NCBI GenBank assembly: GCA_964389005.1
Contig: CAYMCV010000042.1
Span: forward strand, 1 to 20,062
Direction of reading: 5' to 3'
DNA from: CAYMCV01 sp964389005
Lineage (GTDB): Bacteria > Bacillota > Clostridia > Lachnospirales > Lachnospiraceae
Length of the DNA: 20,062 nucleotides
The notes under the pieces are model-generated. The model did not search any database, had not been told where the DNA came from, and worked only from the letters and a program-made list of their open reading frames with translations. How positions within the stretch are numbered: position 1 is the first letter of the stretch; each line of letters opens with the position of its first letter. Made by a program: the position numbers and the translations under genes. Below, one piece after another: positions 1 through 7,068 of the stretch.

Positions 1-2
1 AA

Positions 3-3000
3 TTGGAATTTGCTCGCGGAGAAGACAAACAGCCGATTACACAATTGAATCAGTCCGGAGCGGATACCTTTATGGTTACATTTTCCATACAACCGATTGC
101 CGAACATAGCAATCGCTATGCCACAGTTGTCATTCCAAAAGGAATGACAGTAATTGAATATGCAAAGGCAGACGAATTGGAGAAAATTGATTCCATCGTG
201 ACATCCGTACGGGAGGAGGACGGTTCCACATTGCTAAAAATGGGAATATCAAATGAACTGTCCGATAGTAGTACCATTTCTTATGACATTTTGGTGTCAT
301 TGAATTTCAATGCAATTAGCAGTGCAAATACATCAAATGATTTTGGTATGTTATATGGTATGGGAGAAGAGATACCGTTTGCCATCCAATATGAAGCACA
401 AGAAAACGGAATTGATAGGAGTATGTATTTAGACCCGCAGAATACCATTAAAGTTCGTGACGATTATCCGTTCACGGCGGACGGGAGTCAAATAATTGAG
501 GTGCTTCCGATTCAAATCGCGGATTTGTATGAAACAATGTTTACAAACTATGATATTGGTTTCGAATTTTTCAATGCCAAAGATATGCCTTATTTTACTT
601 CGGTACAGGCAGTCATTCCGCTTCCTTCCGTGATGAGTACACTGGAACTGGTACTATACAATTCGAATAAACTGTCTTGCGTGGATAATCCTGCGGGATA
701 TAAAGAATTAATACTTACAGTCAATCATTCGCATGGAATCTATGCGACAGAAGCAAAAGAGTGCCTCAACAGTCTTGTGATGAGCGCCACAACAAATATG
801 CCGAGTGTGGAACCGGGGAGAAATTACAAAGCAACGGCTCCCATTGTATATATTTTTACAGATAACTTCGGACATCAATATCGTTTTGACACAGGAATCT
901 ACAATGAGGTAATAACGAAGCCGCAGTTATCGGTAGACACAGCCAAAATGGGTCAGCCATCAGCTGCGACTCCGCTGATTGAGCATCGCTCATCACAGAT
1001 TGACATTCCGGTAATTACAAATGTAAATGACTTTGGCGATTTAAGTGTAAGGAGTGCGGAACAAGCAAAAATTGAGATTACGGTTCCGGACAGTGTTACC
1101 CCAAATCAGATCAAGTATAATGTCAAACCGAATTTGGTGAAAGTCTATTACAGTGACGGAACGAGTCAGGAAATCACAACACCCGGCGATTACAACAACG
1201 ATATAACGGCATCGCCGGAGAACACATCCATTTCCAAAATAGAACTGTCCTATGCAAAGATTGGACCTACAAATGGATTGCGGGTCAATATGATGGTTAC
1301 CGCTAATTCAAAGAGACAGGATGGAAGCACTATTATCTTTGGGCAAAAATATGAAGTTAAAAACGGAGTGGTTGTTACGGATTGTGACACCGATCAAATA
1401 GACGTAAACTTTTCTTACGTTGGTGTCAGAAGCCATTCGGAAAGTCAAAAGCTACCGATATATTTTCAACTTGCACAAAAAAACAATCATATCAATATGG
1501 TAATCGATGATGTGACAGATATTTATCCCGAAAAAAGCACAATTGATGTAGGAGGTAACTGGAAGATTACAAACAGCGGAGACGGAACTGCGGCCGGAGA
1601 TCCGATACATCATGTAACAGCAGAACTGAAAGTTACGAAATCGAATAAAGAAATAATCCACATTACGGGGCTTTCTGCGAAGAGCGGTGCAATTACCCAG
1701 ACCAATCAAAACTATACGATTACAGTTCATTATACGGATGGGACAAGCGAGAATCTAACCATTGCAAGTACAGGTGCTTTTAACTATACGGTTCCGGAAG
1801 GAAAGGTCATTGATAACGTATTACTGAATGCAGAAGAAATCAAGAACAATGAAAGTGCTAAAATCTATGTACAATATCGTGTCGATGCGACAACGTTTGT
1901 CGAAACATACGGTTATCCGCCGCAGCCGGGCAGATATTATAGCGAAGGAATCATTACCAATGCGCTGCAATGTACTGTTAATGCCGATGAAATTGATTTG
2001 GAAAAAGATATTCTTTTTGCATACGGAAAATTACAGATGCACACCGGAGCAGAGTATAAGTCATCGGTCTACACCAAAGGAGTCTCAAATACGCAACACA
2101 CACTGACCAACGAACTGGTACAGACCAATGTTGTTACGACCAAGGTTGATTTTGAAACAAAACACTTTAATTATGATTATCCGGAGGAGCTGGTTCTTGA
2201 TTGTGCAAAGGTCAAAGTTTCACTTAAACTTCACGATTATTTGGATTATCAGAAGAAAAGTGCGGTGCTTGACAACGGATTCGGGACAACATATCAGGTC
2301 ACGAGCGAAAGTCTCGAAGGAAACACTTTGAATTTGACCTTTGAAGATGTCGATCTCAAAACACGTGACGGTTCCTACGGGAAAGCAGGATGCACGTTTT
2401 CAGTTTCCATTGATACCAAACCTTATTTTAACGCTGTCAGCGGAGATAATTATAAGAATATCTCGATTGCTAATAAATCGTGTGTACTTGAACTTGATAC
2501 GATACAGCAAGCACAGGCAAATTATCCTTTTATAAAGTTGGACTTATCCACAGTAATACCGTTGCAAACCGGGAATAAGAGCGGAAAATTAAGCATCTTG
2601 GCGTCATCGGAAGAAAAACTGGACAATTATGGCGGAACGACTGAACGCAGCACAGTGGATTACGGACCATATGCGATTACGGAAAATCAGGATTTTACAT
2701 ACAATATATTTGTATTTTCACAGTCCAATCAATGCATCAAAGATATGACACAGTACGTTGTCATTCCGAAACAGGGGACGGTTATTGCATCAAAAAGTGA
2801 AGAGGATAAAACTTCGGAATTGGATACCGTCCTAAAGGGCATTACCGTACAGGCACCGAAAGCCGACAGTAATTACAGTGTTTTTTATACGATGGATAAA
2901 GTCAAAGAAGACAATACGGAAACGTACCACCCGTATGATGAGGCAACGTTATCGGCAGAAGACAGAAAAAGTATTACAAAGATAAAAATAACAGCGAACA

Positions 3001-3911
3001 AGGGATATTGGGGAGATTTGATTACATTTACATTATCTCATCCGAACGGAGGAAATAAAGCAGAAGGTTATGTTTCGGCTTATCTTTCCAGTCAGTATAC
3101 CTATACAGGCGTATTGACCAACACGCCCACAAAAGGTCAGACGACTGCGGTGGAATATCTGCTTGACAATCGTTCGGAATACGGATGGAAGGTGACACCT
3201 CAGGCATTACAATATACATCGGAAGCGGAGAATGCACAGACGGAACAATCATTGATCATCAATGTGATCAATACGGGAAAACAATCGATTTCCAATATTA
3301 GTGTTTCGGGATGTGAAAGTTGGCTTAACATTTTAACGCCGCAAAAGACGGCAACAGGGTTTGCAATCAATGCAGTGGTGAAGACGGGATTGCCTGTCGG
3401 GACCAAGCAGGGAACCTTACAGATTACGGCAGATGGAATTGCGGCACTTTCACCACTTACCGTGAATGTAAGTAAAACAATTACGCAAAAAGTGGTGACA
3501 CCGAGCGGATCTGCGACACCGACAACGCCGAGCGGACCTGCGACGCCGACAACGCCGAGCGAACCTGCGACACCGACAACGCCGAGCGGACCTGCGACGC
3601 CGACAACGCCGAGCGGACCTGCGACACCGGCTACACCGAGCGGATCTGTGACACCGACGCAGCCTGGAACCACGGCTGATGCAAAAACTGCCACACAAAT
3701 AGCAAATGTATCCACTGCAGCAGAAACTGCACAGACGGAGGATTCGAAAGTTGCAACAAAGGGAATCTGGGGCTTTTTGGTTGCGCCGAAGACGGGAGAA
3801 GCAACAGGAAGAACGGTATTGCTGACACTGGCATCAATTGCTGTAATTTTAACGATATTGTTATGCTTTTTAACATACAGAAAAAACAGAGCAGGTGATG
3901 ATGAAGAATGA
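3..3911 (+). CDS. Large cell-wall-anchored surface protein, 5' end cut off
   Basis: The frame is open from the left edge to TGA 3909-3911, giving about 1302 residues. The TTG at 3 is probably not the start, since no signal peptide is present, so the N-terminus lies upstream. The sequence is rich in Thr, Ser, Asn and beta-strand-like stretches, typical of adhesins. Two modules look like an internal duplication offset by about 194 residues: VYYSDGTS from residue 381 and VHYTDGTS from 575, each followed by a Pro-containing segment and an Ile/Leu strand. Residues about 1086-1160 resemble a small Ig-like/BACON-type domain (weak). A Pro-Thr-Ser repeat stalk (1167-1220) is followed by the sorting signal APKTG (1261-1265, a variant of LPXTG), a hydrophobic segment (about 1271-1291) and a basic then acidic tail. 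I infer sortase attachment to peptidoglycan with the stalk crossing the wall. The ligand is unknown. The downstream cluster has its own promoter, so this gene is probably a separate unit. Confidence 0.85.
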   Translation: MEFARGEDKQPITQLNQSGADTFMVTFSIQPIAEHSNRYATVVIPKGMTVIEYAKADELEKIDSIVTSVREEDGSTLLKMGISNELSDSSTISYDILVSLNFNAISSANTSNDFGMLYGMGEEIPFAIQYEAQENGIDRSMYLDPQNTIKVRDDYPFTADGSQIIEVLPIQIADLYETMFTNYDIGFEFFNAKDMPYFTSVQAVIPLPSVMSTLELVLYNSNKLSCVDNPAGYKELILTVNHSHGIYATEAKECLNSLVMSATTNMPSVEPGRNYKATAPIVYIFTDNFGHQYRFDTGIYNEVITKPQLSVDTAKMGQPSAATPLIEHRSSQIDIPVITNVNDFGDLSVRSAEQAKIEITVPDSVTPNQIKYNVKPNLVKVYYSDGTSQEITTPGDYNNDITASPENTSISKIELSYAKIGPTNGLRVNMMVTANSKRQDGSTIIFGQKYEVKNGVVVTDCDTDQIDVNFSYVGVRSHSESQKLPIYFQLAQKNNHINMVIDDVTDIYPEKSTIDVGGNWKITNSGDGTAAGDPIHHVTAELKVTKSNKEIIHITGLSAKSGAITQTNQNYTITVHYTDGTSENLTIASTGAFNYTVPEGKVIDNVLLNAEEIKNNESAKIYVQYRVDATTFVETYGYPPQPGRYYSEGIITNALQCTVNADEIDLEKDILFAYGKLQMHTGAEYKSSVYTKGVSNTQHTLTNELVQTNVVTTKVDFETKHFNYDYPEELVLDCAKVKVSLKLHDYLDYQKKSAVLDNGFGTTYQVTSESLEGNTLNLTFEDVDLKTRDGSYGKAGCTFSVSIDTKPYFNAVSGDNYKNISIANKSCVLELDTIQQAQANYPFIKLDLSTVIPLQTGNKSGKLSILASSEEKLDNYGGTTERSTVDYGPYAITENQDFTYNIFVFSQSNQCIKDMTQYVVIPKQGTVIASKSEEDKTSELDTVLKGITVQAPKADSNYSVFYTMDKVKEDNTETYHPYDEATLSAEDRKSITKIKITANKGYWGDLITFTLSHPNGGNKAEGYVSAYLSSQYTYTGVLTNTPTKGQTTAVEYLLDNRSEYGWKVTPQALQYTSEAENAQTEQSLIINVINTGKQSISNISVSGCESWLNILTPQKTATGFAINAVVKTGLPVGTKQGTLQITADGIAALSPLTVNVSKTITQKVVTPSGSATPTTPSGPATPTTPSEPATPTTPSGPATPTTPSGPATPATPSGSVTPTQPGTTADAKTATQIANVSTAAETAQTEDSKVATKGIWGFLVAPKTGEATGRTVLLTLASIAVILTILLCFLTYRKNRAGDDEE
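3501..3662 (+). repeat. Six tandem 27-bp units coding a Pro/Thr/Ser stalk
   Basis: Units begin CCGAGCG at 3501, 3528, 3555, 3582, 3609 and 3636, exactly 27 bp apart. Each encodes nine residues of the type PSGPATPTT; variants include PSGSATPTT, PSEPATPTT and PSGSVTPTQ. Because the unit is a multiple of three, gain or loss of copies changes stalk length without breaking the frame. The tract is GC-richer than its surroundings. The complementary strand is also open here, which produces spurious minus-strand frames. Copy number in a draft assembly may be collapsed. Confidence 0.95.
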
Positions 3912-3974
3912 TGGTTAAATTTATGATTTGCTTACGTTTAACGCTCATTTTGACATGTTGTAAAGAAAAAATAC

Positions 3975-4003
3975 TTGACAGACAGATTCTTTTTCTGTAT
4001 GAT
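3975..4003 (+). promoter_or_regulatory. Strong sigma-A promoter of the ylxM-ffh cluster
   Basis: A perfect -35 TTGACA (3975-3980) and a -10 TATGAT (3998-4003) are separated by 17 bp. Transcription would start near 4010, giving a leader of about 40 nt before the chosen ylxM start. This is the best promoter in the window and could drive the whole downstream cluster. The 137-nt gap 3912-4048 otherwise shows no clear terminator for the surface-protein gene. Confidence 0.8.
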
Positions 4004-4048
4004 AAGTGAGGTCGCAAAGAACAGATGCATATAAAACGGGATATAATC

Positions 4049-4420
4049 ATGGAGAATATAGCAAAGAAAGCTCTGTTATACGATTTTTACGGAGCATTGT
4101 TAACACCTCATCAGAAATCAATCTATGAGGATGCGGTTAATTGTGATATGTCATTGAGTGAGATTGCGGAAGAATACCAAATTACGAGACAGGGTGTTCA
4201 CGATTTGGTGAAGCGTTGCGATAAGATTTTGGAAGATTATGAGAATAAGTTACATCTTGTGGAACATTTCCTATCAGTACGAACGAAGGCAGAGACAATT
4301 CGTAACGAGGCAAGATTATGTGTTGAAATAAGTGATAATCTCGAGATGAGTGATTCACAGATGATACTGCATTTACGAAGAATGGAAGCATTATCTGAAG
4401 AAATGATAGATGAATTGTAG
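4049..4420 (+). CDS. ylxM: YlxM-family helix-turn-helix protein (SRP-associated)
   Basis: The 123-residue product from ATG 4049 begins MENIAKKALLYDFYGALLTP, which aligns with the start of Bacillus YlxM (about 110 aa). The helix-turn-helix follows (SLSEIAEEYQITRQGVHDLV, about residues 35-55). An in-frame ATG at 4025 would add eight residues, but it lies about 15 nt from the predicted transcription start and has no well-placed SD. ATG 4049 also has only a weak SD (CGGGA), so the start is not certain. The family (UPF0122) is encoded next to ffh in Firmicutes and in streptococci is reported to modulate SRP GTPase activity. Here the TAG stop overlaps the SD of ffh, 12 nt before its start, consistent with coupled translation. 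Acidic C-terminal helices follow the HTH. Confidence 0.9.
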   Translation: MENIAKKALLYDFYGALLTPHQKSIYEDAVNCDMSLSEIAEEYQITRQGVHDLVKRCDKILEDYENKLHLVEHFLSVRTKAETIRNEARLCVEISDNLEMSDSQMILHLRRMEALSEEMIDEL

Positions 4421-4432
4421 GGAGTTTTTAGA

Positions 4433-5785
4433 ATGGCATTTGAAAGCTTAACAGATAAACTACAGAGCGTTTTTAAAAATTTGCGAAGTAAAGGTCGCTT
4501 AAGTGAAGCGGATGTCAAGGCTGCATTAAAAGACGTCAAGATGGCATTGCTGGAGGCGGATGTTAATTTTAAAGTCGTAAAACAATTTGTCAAGTCTGTG
4601 GAAGAACGTGCTGTCGGTGAAGAAGTTTTAAATGGTTTGAATCCCGGACAAATGGTAATCAAGATTGTAAATGAAGAAATGGTCTCTTTGATGGGTTCAG
4701 AAACCACAGAGATTGCATTTCAGCCGGGGAAAGCGATTACCGTCATTATGATGTGTGGTTTACAAGGTGCCGGTAAGACGACAACCACTGCCAAAATTGC
4801 CGGCAAAATGAAACAAAAAGGGAAGAAACCATTGTTGGTGGCCTGTGATGTATATCGTCCGGCAGCAATTAAGCAATTGCAAATCAATGCTGAGAAACAG
4901 GAAGTTGATTGTTTCTCGATGGGTGAGAATCATAATCCTGTTGATATTGCAAAAGCAGCATTGGAACATGCGGCAAAGTGTGGTCACAACTTGGTTATTC
5001 TTGATACAGCAGGGCGACTTCATATTGATGAAGACATGATGGCCGAGCTTTGCAAAATCAAACAGAATGTTACGGTACATCAGACATTATTGGTTGTGGA
5101 TGCAATGACCGGACAGGATGCGGTTCATGTCGCAAGTGATTTCAAGGACAGAATCGGCATTGATGGTGTGGTATTAACCAAAATGGACGGTGATGCAAGA
5201 GGCGGTGCGGCACTTTCAGTCAAAGCAGTTACCGGAACACCGATTCTTTTTATCGGTATGGGAGAAAAACTATCCGATTTGGAACAGTTCTATCCTGACA
5301 GAATGGCAAGCAGAATTCTCGGCATGGGTGATGTACTTTCTCTGATTGAGAAGGCACAGAGTACCATTGAGATCGATGAAGATAAAGAAAAGGAAATGGC
5401 TTCCCGTATGAAGAAGGGGAAGTTTGACTTTAACGATTATTTGGAGAGTATGAAACAGATGCGTGCCATGGGAGGACTTTCATCGATTCTGGGTATGATG
5501 CCCGGAATGGGAGTGAAGGCATCCGATGTGGAAGGCATGGTCGATGATAAGCAAATGGCAAGAACGGAAGCGATTGTATTATCTATGACCAAAGCAGAAC
5601 GTGCCAATCCGAAACTATTGAATCCGCAACGCAAACATAGAATCGCACGTGGCGCAGGCGTGGATATTTCAGATGTCAATCGTTTCATCAAACAGTTTGA
5701 ACAGTCACAAAAAATGATGAAACAACTTCCGGGGATGCTCGGTGGCAGAGGTGGTAAAAAGGGAAAATTCAGATTTCCTTTTTAA
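4433..5785 (+). CDS. ffh: Signal recognition particle GTPase Ffh (SRP54)
   Basis: This 450-residue protein has the full Ffh layout. An N-terminal four-helix N domain (residues 1 to about 88) precedes the G domain with P-loop GLQGAGKTT (109-117), DTAGR (191-195) and the specificity motif TKMDGDARGG (from 249). The Met-rich M domain (about 325-450) includes GMMPGMG and QLPGM segments and ends in a basic Gly/Lys tail. Ffh binds 4.5S/6S RNA and signal sequences as they leave the ribosome and delivers the complexes to FtsY at the membrane. The length matches the family (about 450). The SD GGGAG (4420-4424) sits 8 nt before the ATG and overlaps the ylxM stop, so the two are almost certainly co-transcribed. 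The scRNA gene is not in this window. Confidence 0.98.
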   Translation: MAFESLTDKLQSVFKNLRSKGRLSEADVKAALKDVKMALLEADVNFKVVKQFVKSVEERAVGEEVLNGLNPGQMVIKIVNEEMVSLMGSETTEIAFQPGKAITVIMMCGLQGAGKTTTTAKIAGKMKQKGKKPLLVACDVYRPAAIKQLQINAEKQEVDCFSMGENHNPVDIAKAALEHAAKCGHNLVILDTAGRLHIDEDMMAELCKIKQNVTVHQTLLVVDAMTGQDAVHVASDFKDRIGIDGVVLTKMDGDARGGAALSVKAVTGTPILFIGMGEKLSDLEQFYPDRMASRILGMGDVLSLIEKAQSTIEIDEDKEKEMASRMKKGKFDFNDYLESMKQMRAMGGLSSILGMMPGMGVKASDVEGMVDDKQMARTEAIVLSMTKAERANPKLLNPQRKHRIARGAGVDISDVNRFIKQFEQSQKMMKQLPGMLGGRGGKKGKFRFPF

Positions 5786-5790
5786 CAAAA

Positions 5791-5806
5791 CGATGAGAAA
5801 TCATCG
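5791..5806 (+). other. GNRA-tetraloop hairpin between ffh and rpsP
   Basis: A perfect six-base stem (CGATGA / TCATCG) closes a GAAA loop. No T-run follows, so this is not an intrinsic terminator. It may mark an mRNA processing or stability site between the SRP and S16 messages. That role is inference only. Confidence 0.5.
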
Positions 5807-5848
5807 CATAAATAATAAGATAGAGTTGATCATTGGAGGTAAAGAAAA

Positions 5849-6094
5849 ATGGCAGTAAAAATCAGATTAAGAAGAATGGGTCAGAAGAAGAACGCAATTT
5901 ACAGAATCGTTGTTGCAGATTCCCGCTCACCGAGAGACGGAAAATGTATCGAGGAGATTGGTACCTACAATCCCAATACAGATCCCAGTGAATTCAAAGT
6001 GAATGAAGAATTAGCAAAGAAGTGGCTTACAAACGGTGCACAGCCTACCGAAACTGTCAATAAAATTTTTAAACTTGCAGGAATCGAGAAATAG
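5849..6094 (+). CDS. rpsP: 30S ribosomal protein S16
   Basis: The 81-residue basic protein starts MAVKIRLRRMGQKKNAIYRI and contains ADSRSPRDGKCIEEIGTYNP, both hallmarks of bS16. S16 binds 16S rRNA in the 5'/central domains and is needed for early 30S assembly. The length is typical (about 80-90). The SD GGAGG (5835-5839) lies 9 nt before ATG. The gene sits 63 nt after ffh and 70 nt before khpA, in the conserved ffh-rpsP-khpA-rimM-trmD order. Both flanking gaps contain small hairpins. Confidence 0.98.
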   Translation: MAVKIRLRRMGQKKNAIYRIVVADSRSPRDGKCIEEIGTYNPNTDPSEFKVNEELAKKWLTNGAQPTETVNKIFKLAGIEK

Positions 6095-6115
6095 CAATAA
6101 ACCGCAGGGAATGGA

Positions 6116-6141
6116 CCGAATACCGTCTGTATGGTATTTGG
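6116..6141 (+). other. Stem-loop between rpsP and khpA
   Basis: CCGAATACC (6116-6124) pairs with GGTATTTGG (6133-6141) over nine base pairs, one of them G-U, around an 8-nt loop. There is no downstream T-run, and the khpA SD (GGAGG, 6154-6158) follows 12 nt later. The structure is probably an mRNA stabiliser or a translation-modulating hairpin rather than a terminator. Its function is inferred only from position. Confidence 0.5.
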
Positions 6142-6164
6142 GATGACACTTTTGGAGGTGGATT

Positions 6165-6392
6165 ATGAAAGAATTAATCGAAGTAATTGCAAAAGCACTC
6201 GTCGATAATCCGGATGAAGTTACCGTAACAGAAAAGACAGAAGGCAAATATGTTGTTTTGGAACTTCATGTTGCTCCGTCTGATATGGGAAAAGTCATCG
6301 GAAAACAGGGACGAATTGCCAAGGCGATTCGTTGCGTGGCAAAAGCTGCTTCCACAAAAGAAGATATCAGAGTTGACGTGGAAATTGTGTAA
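6165..6392 (+). CDS. khpA: KH-domain RNA-binding protein KhpA
   Basis: The 75-residue protein is a single type-II KH domain with the RNA-binding loop GKQG (residues 46-49) in the segment VIGKQGRIAKAIR. It belongs to the YlqC/KhpA family, encoded between rpsP and rimM throughout Firmicutes. In streptococci the KhpA-KhpB pair binds RNA and affects cell division and elongation; the same role here is inferred from the family. Length (about 75-80) and context are typical. The SD GGAGG lies 6 nt before the ATG. A terminator-like hairpin begins 24 nt after the stop. Confidence 0.95.
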   Translation: MKELIEVIAKALVDNPDEVTVTEKTEGKYVVLELHVAPSDMGKVIGKQGRIAKAIRCVAKAASTKEDIRVDVEIV

Positions 6393-6415
6393 TTTTTAGT
6401 TGCAAAATAGGATAA

Positions 6416-6442
6416 AAGAGTCTGGACTTCAGGCTCTTTTTT
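6416..6442 (+). terminator. Intrinsic terminator or attenuator between khpA and rimM
   Basis: AAGAGTCTG (6416-6424) pairs with CAGGCTCTT (6430-6438), a nine-base stem with one G-U pair and a 5-nt loop. The T-tract runs from 6437 to 6442. RimM starts only about 14-29 nt later with no obvious promoter in between, so rimM-trmD-natAB transcription must come from read-through or from an unrecognised promoter. Partial termination (attenuation) is the simplest reading. Confidence 0.7.
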
Positions 6443-6470
6443 CGCACAGAGAAGAATGGGAGTCAAAGAA

Positions 6471-6977
6471 ATGGGAGATGAACTGCAGGTTGGAATCATT
6501 ACTTCGACGCACGGAATCAAAGGAGAAGTCAAAGTTTTTCCGACAACTGACGATGCGGAACGCTTTTTGGAACTAAAAGAAGTTATCTTAGATACCGGAA
6601 AAGAGCGAATCACACTTGAAATATGCGGCGTGAAGTTTTTTAAACAGTATGTTATATTGAAATTCAAAGGAATTGATGACATCAATCAGGTGGAGAAATA
6701 TTTAAAAAAACCGCTTTTGGTTACAAGAGATCAGGCAGTCAAACTGAAAAAAGACGAGTATTTTGTTGCGGATTTGATTGGAATGCGCGTCCTTTTGGAG
6801 GACAACAGCATATTCGGAGAATTGACGGATGTCTTGTCGACCGGCGCAAATGATGTCTATGAAGTAACCATGACAGACGGAAAGCAGGTTTTAATTCCGG
6901 CGATCAAACAATGCATTATCGCAATTGATTTGCCTATGAAAACGATTACGGTTCACTTGTTGGAGGGGTTAATGTAA
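6471..6977 (+). CDS. rimM: 16S rRNA processing factor RimM
   Basis: The 168-residue product from ATG 6471 opens with the family hallmark VGIITSTHGIKGEVKVFPTT of the N-terminal RimM barrel. The C-terminal PRC-barrel half follows (EYFVADLIGMRVLLED, then VYEV and VLIPAIKQCI). RimM assists 30S head maturation and binds S19. An in-frame ATG at 6456 would add five residues. ATG 6471 is preferred because GGGAG (6458-6462) lies 8 nt upstream of it, whereas 6456 has only a weak purine stretch. Length agrees with the family (about 165-180). It is followed after 91 nt by trmD, with which it is usually paired. Confidence 0.95.
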   Translation: MGDELQVGIITSTHGIKGEVKVFPTTDDAERFLELKEVILDTGKERITLEICGVKFFKQYVILKFKGIDDINQVEKYLKKPLLVTRDQAVKLKKDEYFVADLIGMRVLLEDNSIFGELTDVLSTGANDVYEVTMTDGKQVLIPAIKQCIIAIDLPMKTITVHLLEGLM

Positions 6978-6987
6978 TGTCTCATCA

Positions 6988-7026
6988 TTCATTTGATATT
7001 TACTTTTGCAGCTGATGTCGAATGAA
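6988..7026 (+). other. Long-loop inverted repeat between rimM and trmD
   Basis: TTCATTTGA (6988-6996) can pair with TCGAATGAA (7018-7026) over nine bases with one G-U, around a 21-nt loop. There is no T-run. The 91-nt gap holds no promoter I recognise. The trmD SD (GGAG, 7059-7062) lies further downstream. The significance is unclear, and a chance pairing is possible. Confidence 0.35.
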
Positions 7027-7068
7027 CCAAAAGTCATTACGAGGGTTAGTAAGTAAACGGAGAACATT

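Noticed and set aside
1828..2535. Small plus-strand frames inside the surface-protein gene
   Set aside because: Out-of-frame shadows with basic, unstructured products and no ribosome-binding sites.
3200..4050. Long minus-strand open frames opposite the surface-protein repeat region
   Set aside because: They arise because the 27-bp repeat lacks stops in several frames. Their products are low-complexity Gly/Val/Ala or Arg/Cys repeats, with no SD or promoter, and the plus-strand protein is convincing.
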